Assembly (NCBI GenBank): GCA_902801565.1
Contig: CADCIX010000042.1
Coordinates: forward strand, 1-35,604
Reading direction: 5' to 3'
Source of the DNA: an uncultured Veillonellaceae bacterium
Lineage (GTDB): Bacteria; Bacillota; Negativicutes; Selenomonadales; Selenomonadaceae
DNA length: 35,604 nt
Shown: piece by piece, positions 33,340 to 35,604 of the stretch
Numbering within the stretch: position 1 is the stretch's first letter
Layout: each line of letters starts with the position of its first letter
Made by a program: the position numbers and the translations under genes
Notes under the pieces: model-generated
What the model saw: only the letters and a program-made list of their open reading frames with translations
Database searches by the model: none
What the model was told of the DNA's origin: nothing

Positions 33340-33383
33340 GCAATTGAGGCACGGACCCTGCAGTCCGTGCCTCAATTGCTTTC
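33340..33383. terminator. strong hairpin terminator after the glucosidase gene
   Basis: GCAATTGAGGCACGGAC (33340-33356) pairs perfectly over 17 bases with its complement (33363-33379), with a 6-base loop and a short TTTC tail. Its position between convergent genes suits a shared terminator. Confidence 0.85.
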
Positions 33384-33397
33384 ATCATGATTTCCTG

Positions 33398-33913
33398 TCA
33401 ATCCAGATACTCCTCAGCCTGATCCAGCCGGTCATATACACTGTCCGGGCAGTTCGGATGGCGGTAGGTGCCGCTATTGTCGGGCCATTCCCGTCCACCG
33501 TAGTATTTTTCGTGATAGGCGATATAGTAGGCCATCTCGCCGCTGTAATCGTTTCCGACCTCGGCCTGGCTGCCGACTGGCGGGATATAATGCCAATCGC
33601 CGTTCACCCACTGGTACATTGCGGGATTGCCGTTGGAGTAATAATAGTAATTGGTATGCCTTGTCCCATCGGTGTTGCCCCGGTCTGCCCTGGGCACGGT
33701 CAGGACATCGACGGAAATCTTGTCGCCTTCGTCCGTGCTCTCCTCGACGGTTACAGAGCTCACGTCCACATACCAGGCGGTTCCGGCATGCATGCCGCTG
33801 AGCACGAGATTCCAGTCGCCTCCCAGGTAGTCGTCATAGCTGATTCCGGCTGACACCGGCACCGAAAAGCCAAAGAAAACCACGAGAAGCGCAATGAGAT
33901 ATTTCTTGAACAT
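33398..33913 (-). CDS. small exported protein of unknown function
   Basis: The ATG at 33913 after AAAGGAGG gives 171 residues with a clear signal peptide (YLIALLVVFFGFSVPVSA). The mature protein is acidic and aromatic: LGGDWNLVLSGMHAGTAWYV, then a short strand, a YYYYSNGNPAMYQWV region with many Tyr, and DWHYIPPVGSQAE. I do not recognise a family. Such small exported beta-rich proteins occur in the Selenomonas group, often as single genes. It has its own promoter and shares a terminator region with the PTS operon. Confidence 0.7.
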   Translation of the reverse strand: MFKKYLIALLVVFFGFSVPVSAGISYDDYLGGDWNLVLSGMHAGTAWYVDVSSVTVEESTDEGDKISVDVLTVPRADRGNTDGTRHTNYYYYSNGNPAMYQWVNGDWHYIPPVGSQAEVGNDYSGEMAYYIAYHEKYYGGREWPDNSGTYRHPNCPDSVYDRLDQAEEYLD

Positions 33914-33956
33914 AAATACATCCTCCTTTTGTTGTTCCGTATGCTGTATCATGTCT

Positions 33957-33985
33957 ATTGTAACAAAATCTTCGATATTTGAAAA
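33957..33985 (-). promoter_or_regulatory. candidate promoter of the small exported protein
   Basis: On the minus strand TTTTCA (33980-33985) and TACAAT (33957-33962) are 17 bases apart, about 43 bases before the start codon. Confidence 0.5.
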
Positions 33986-34002
33986 TAGTTTGTTTATTTG
34001 TG

Positions 34003-35323
34003 TCAGGCCGCATTGCCGCCGTCATCGTACAGGTAGTCATTCAGTTCCGTGACGATGTTTGCGAGCTGATGGCGGAAGATCTTGTCCAGCCGCTCGAATC
34101 CGCCCTGGGCCTTGAAGCGGCTGTCCTCGTCAAAGATCCCCATCTGCAGCACGGTCTCCTCCAGCAGATACTTTTCCATGCGGGAGAGCCAGGACAGCTC
34201 CTGCTTCGAGAAGGTATGGGCCTTCTTCAGCCACGCAACGGCCTTTTGGATTCTGGCCAGGATCTGGTTCGTGCGCCACTGCAGAGCCGCCTCGTCCCCA
34301 GGCGCCTCCAGATCCTCCAGCAGCTTTTCCAGGGATATAGCGGGATTCACCGCCACGGGCTTCATGGAAGTGACGGGCTGGAGGGATTCGTAGAGCTCCA
34401 CCGGTTCTTCCCCCATTGCCCCAGCAGGTATTTTTCGTCCTCCTCGCGGATATGGCGGGCATAGTCCTTGCATTGGCCGTCGATGACCGAAGGAATGTCC
34501 TTGCATTGCGCCTTGGCCTCCACGATGCCAAAGAGTTTTTCTTCGATAAATAAGGCGTAGTCGGCATAGCCTTTCTTCCCCGTGGCAGAGTCCGTAGGCC
34601 ATTCGGCGATGGCGAGGCTCCTGCCCTTTTTGGGACGGGAGCCCCTGCTGTGGCGCAGATTCTTCGTATCGGCCTCCCAGCCCACCTGCCGAAGATGGGC
34701 GTCGATGAGATAGCGGGTTTCCTCTTCGGACATGGAGAGCCTGCCCGCTGCCCGGCGGGCCCTTTCCCTGCGGGTATCGGGCGCCACCTGCGGGGAAGCA
34801 GCGGCGGCAGTCTCCGCCTCCTGCAGGAGTTTTTCCTCCGTCTCTTTCCCAGGCTCCTTCACAGGAGCGGTTTCCTTCTCCGGCATCACAAAGGGCCGGT
34901 TCTCGTATTCCCAATCCCCATAGGTCTGCATGAACCATTCGGAGAGCTTATGGGCTAATGGCAGGAGCACCTGTGCCTCCTCCACGGATTCATAGTTTTC
35001 ATGCACTGCCTTGTTCCGCGCCATCCGCAGGGCATGGAGGATATCCGAAAGGTCACGGGTGATCAGCCCCTCCCGCAAAAGCACGGAAATCCGCACCGTG
35101 GCCCTGTTGTCCCCGGGAAGCGGCATTCTGTCATAGGAAAAGATGAGGTTCACGATGGTTTCTCCCATCATCCCGAGCTTCATGAGGCAGGAGTTGGCAT
35201 CCGTATAGCAATACTGCTCCGCCAGAGCGCCGAAATTGGCAAGGACAGGGAATTTGTCCTTCAGGAATGAGAAATAACCGCTTCGCTATGGGAGAGTTCC
35301 TTCTTCTTCACTGCCCGCGCCAT
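34003..35323 (-). pseudogene. hsdR: type I restriction enzyme R subunit (hsdR), helicase core deleted
   Basis: The gene opens with the ATG at 35323 (MARAVKKKELSHSEA). It shifts frame near 35280 into SFLKDKFPVLANFGALAEQY, a DUF4145-type N-domain (RMARNKAVHENYESVEEAQV), and then the nuclease domain with the PD-(D/E)xK core: ADYALFIEEKLFGIVEAKAQ, where Asp and the E-x-K pair are visible. At about 34415 it shifts frame again and jumps directly to the C-terminal domain (PVELYESLQPV to IFRHQLANIVTELNDYLYDD). The whole DEAD-box translocase core, several hundred residues, is missing. It cannot restrict DNA. hsdM and hsdS are not in the window. Confidence 0.8.
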
Positions 35324-35324
35324 G

Positions 35325-35509
35325 TCAATCCTCCAAGAGCTTTCTGAAATCTTCTACCAAGATACAGTTGACTTCCTTGCATTGGCACAGCTGCTTATCA
35401 TTCGTCAAAAAGGCATCACATCTGGCATGTTTCGCGACCGAAAGTTGCAAAGCATCCATTCCCTTAAATCCAACATATTGAGCACGAAGCTTGGCAGAAT
35501 ATTCTGCTA
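35325..35509 (-). pseudogene. C-terminal part of a PIN-domain protein, cut by a MITE
   Basis: The minus strand reads LAEYSAKLRAQYVGFKGMDA, LQLSVAKHARCDAFLTNDKQ and a tail ending FRKLLED-stop. The pattern GxxxxDALQLSVA...CDAFLTND is the C-terminal half of VapC-like PIN ribonucleases with two of the acidic active-site residues. The frame meets the TA of the terminal repeat at 35508 and the N-terminal half is not visible before the window ends. Its stop codon is one base before the hsdR ATG. Either the element split the gene or the rest lies beyond the window. Confidence 0.6.
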
Positions 35510-35604
35510 GTGTAAAACCTCGTTCATATTTATAACAATTGTTATTCTGGAAGATCGGGATATATGGACACCAATTTTGTTCTAGCTTTGTCTATTGTAA
35601 AGTG
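35508..35604. mobile_element. diverged end of a MITE-related element (partial)
   Basis: The sequence begins TAGTGTAAAACCTCGTTC and continues ATAT...AACAATTGT, matching the terminal 36 bases of copy 2 at roughly seven positions in ten, with the exact TAGTGT and CCTCGTTCATAT blocks. It diverges after that. The other end lies outside the window. It may be an older MITE copy, a second subfamily, or the end of the full-length parent transposon. Confidence 0.6.

Overview
The window looks like chromosomal DNA from a Gram-negative-type Firmicute, most likely a Negativicute close to Selenomonas or Mitsuokella. This rests on moderately high GC, strong Shine-Dalgarno sites, lipoprotein signals, a zinc-type L31, a lactose/cellobiose-class PTS and a FIST-domain hybrid kinase. 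The assignment is inference; no rRNA or tRNA gene is present to test it. By eye the left edge (about 1-5.6 kb), the mazEF segment and the extreme right end are richer in A+T than the rest.

Left region (1-5.6 kb). A flavodoxin-like lipoprotein, an iron-sulfur flavoprotein, a small unknown ORF and a MerR regulator are followed by a graveyard of broken genes. These are an exported alpha/beta hydrolase with its operator, two TetR pieces in opposite orientation, a metallo-beta-lactamase-fold hydrolase, a DsbA/FrnE-type oxidoreductase, a TetR::HxlR chimera, and a LysR gene that has lost its N-terminus and is split by a 148-bp insertion. Many of these families concern redox or electrophile stress.

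Centre (5.6-19.8 kb). A chemotaxis receptor diverges from a six-gene nickel/peptide-type ABC importer operon that ends in a SAM-dependent methyltransferase. A striking 41-nt double palindrome lies between them. Next come a FIST-HisKA-HATPase-REC-Hpt hybrid kinase, a convergent ClpX-like unfoldase gene, rpmE with its own promoter and structured leader, a flavin-reductase-like gene and an HD-domain gene.

19.8-27.6 kb. A six-gene minus-strand operon runs from two tandem exported TPR paralogues through a DUF4405-like membrane protein, a ChbG-type deacetylase and an iron alcohol dehydrogenase to a PAS/degenerate-GGDEF/EAL protein. A divergent mazEF pair lies beside its promoter.

27.6-35.6 kb. An exported protein gene precedes a beta-glucoside PTS regulon: IIB and an RpiR regulator in one unit, then IIC, IIA and a GH1 6-phospho-beta-glucosidase in a second. 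Each unit is preceded by a matching GTAAC-N3-GTTAC palindrome. The right edge holds a small exported protein, a type I restriction hsdR pseudogene with its helicase core deleted, and the tail of a PIN-domain gene cut by a transposable element.

The most unusual feature is a family of miniature inverted-repeat elements with TAGTGTCCC termini. There are two full copies in inverted orientation at 4984 and 17943 and a diverged third end at 35508. Each sits at a TA dinucleotide: one splits lysR exactly, one lies 30 bp upstream of the clpX-like gene, and one ends the PIN gene. The two full copies carry a Shine-Dalgarno-like stretch, a GTG and an open frame that exits through the terminal repeat in phase with the downstream gene.
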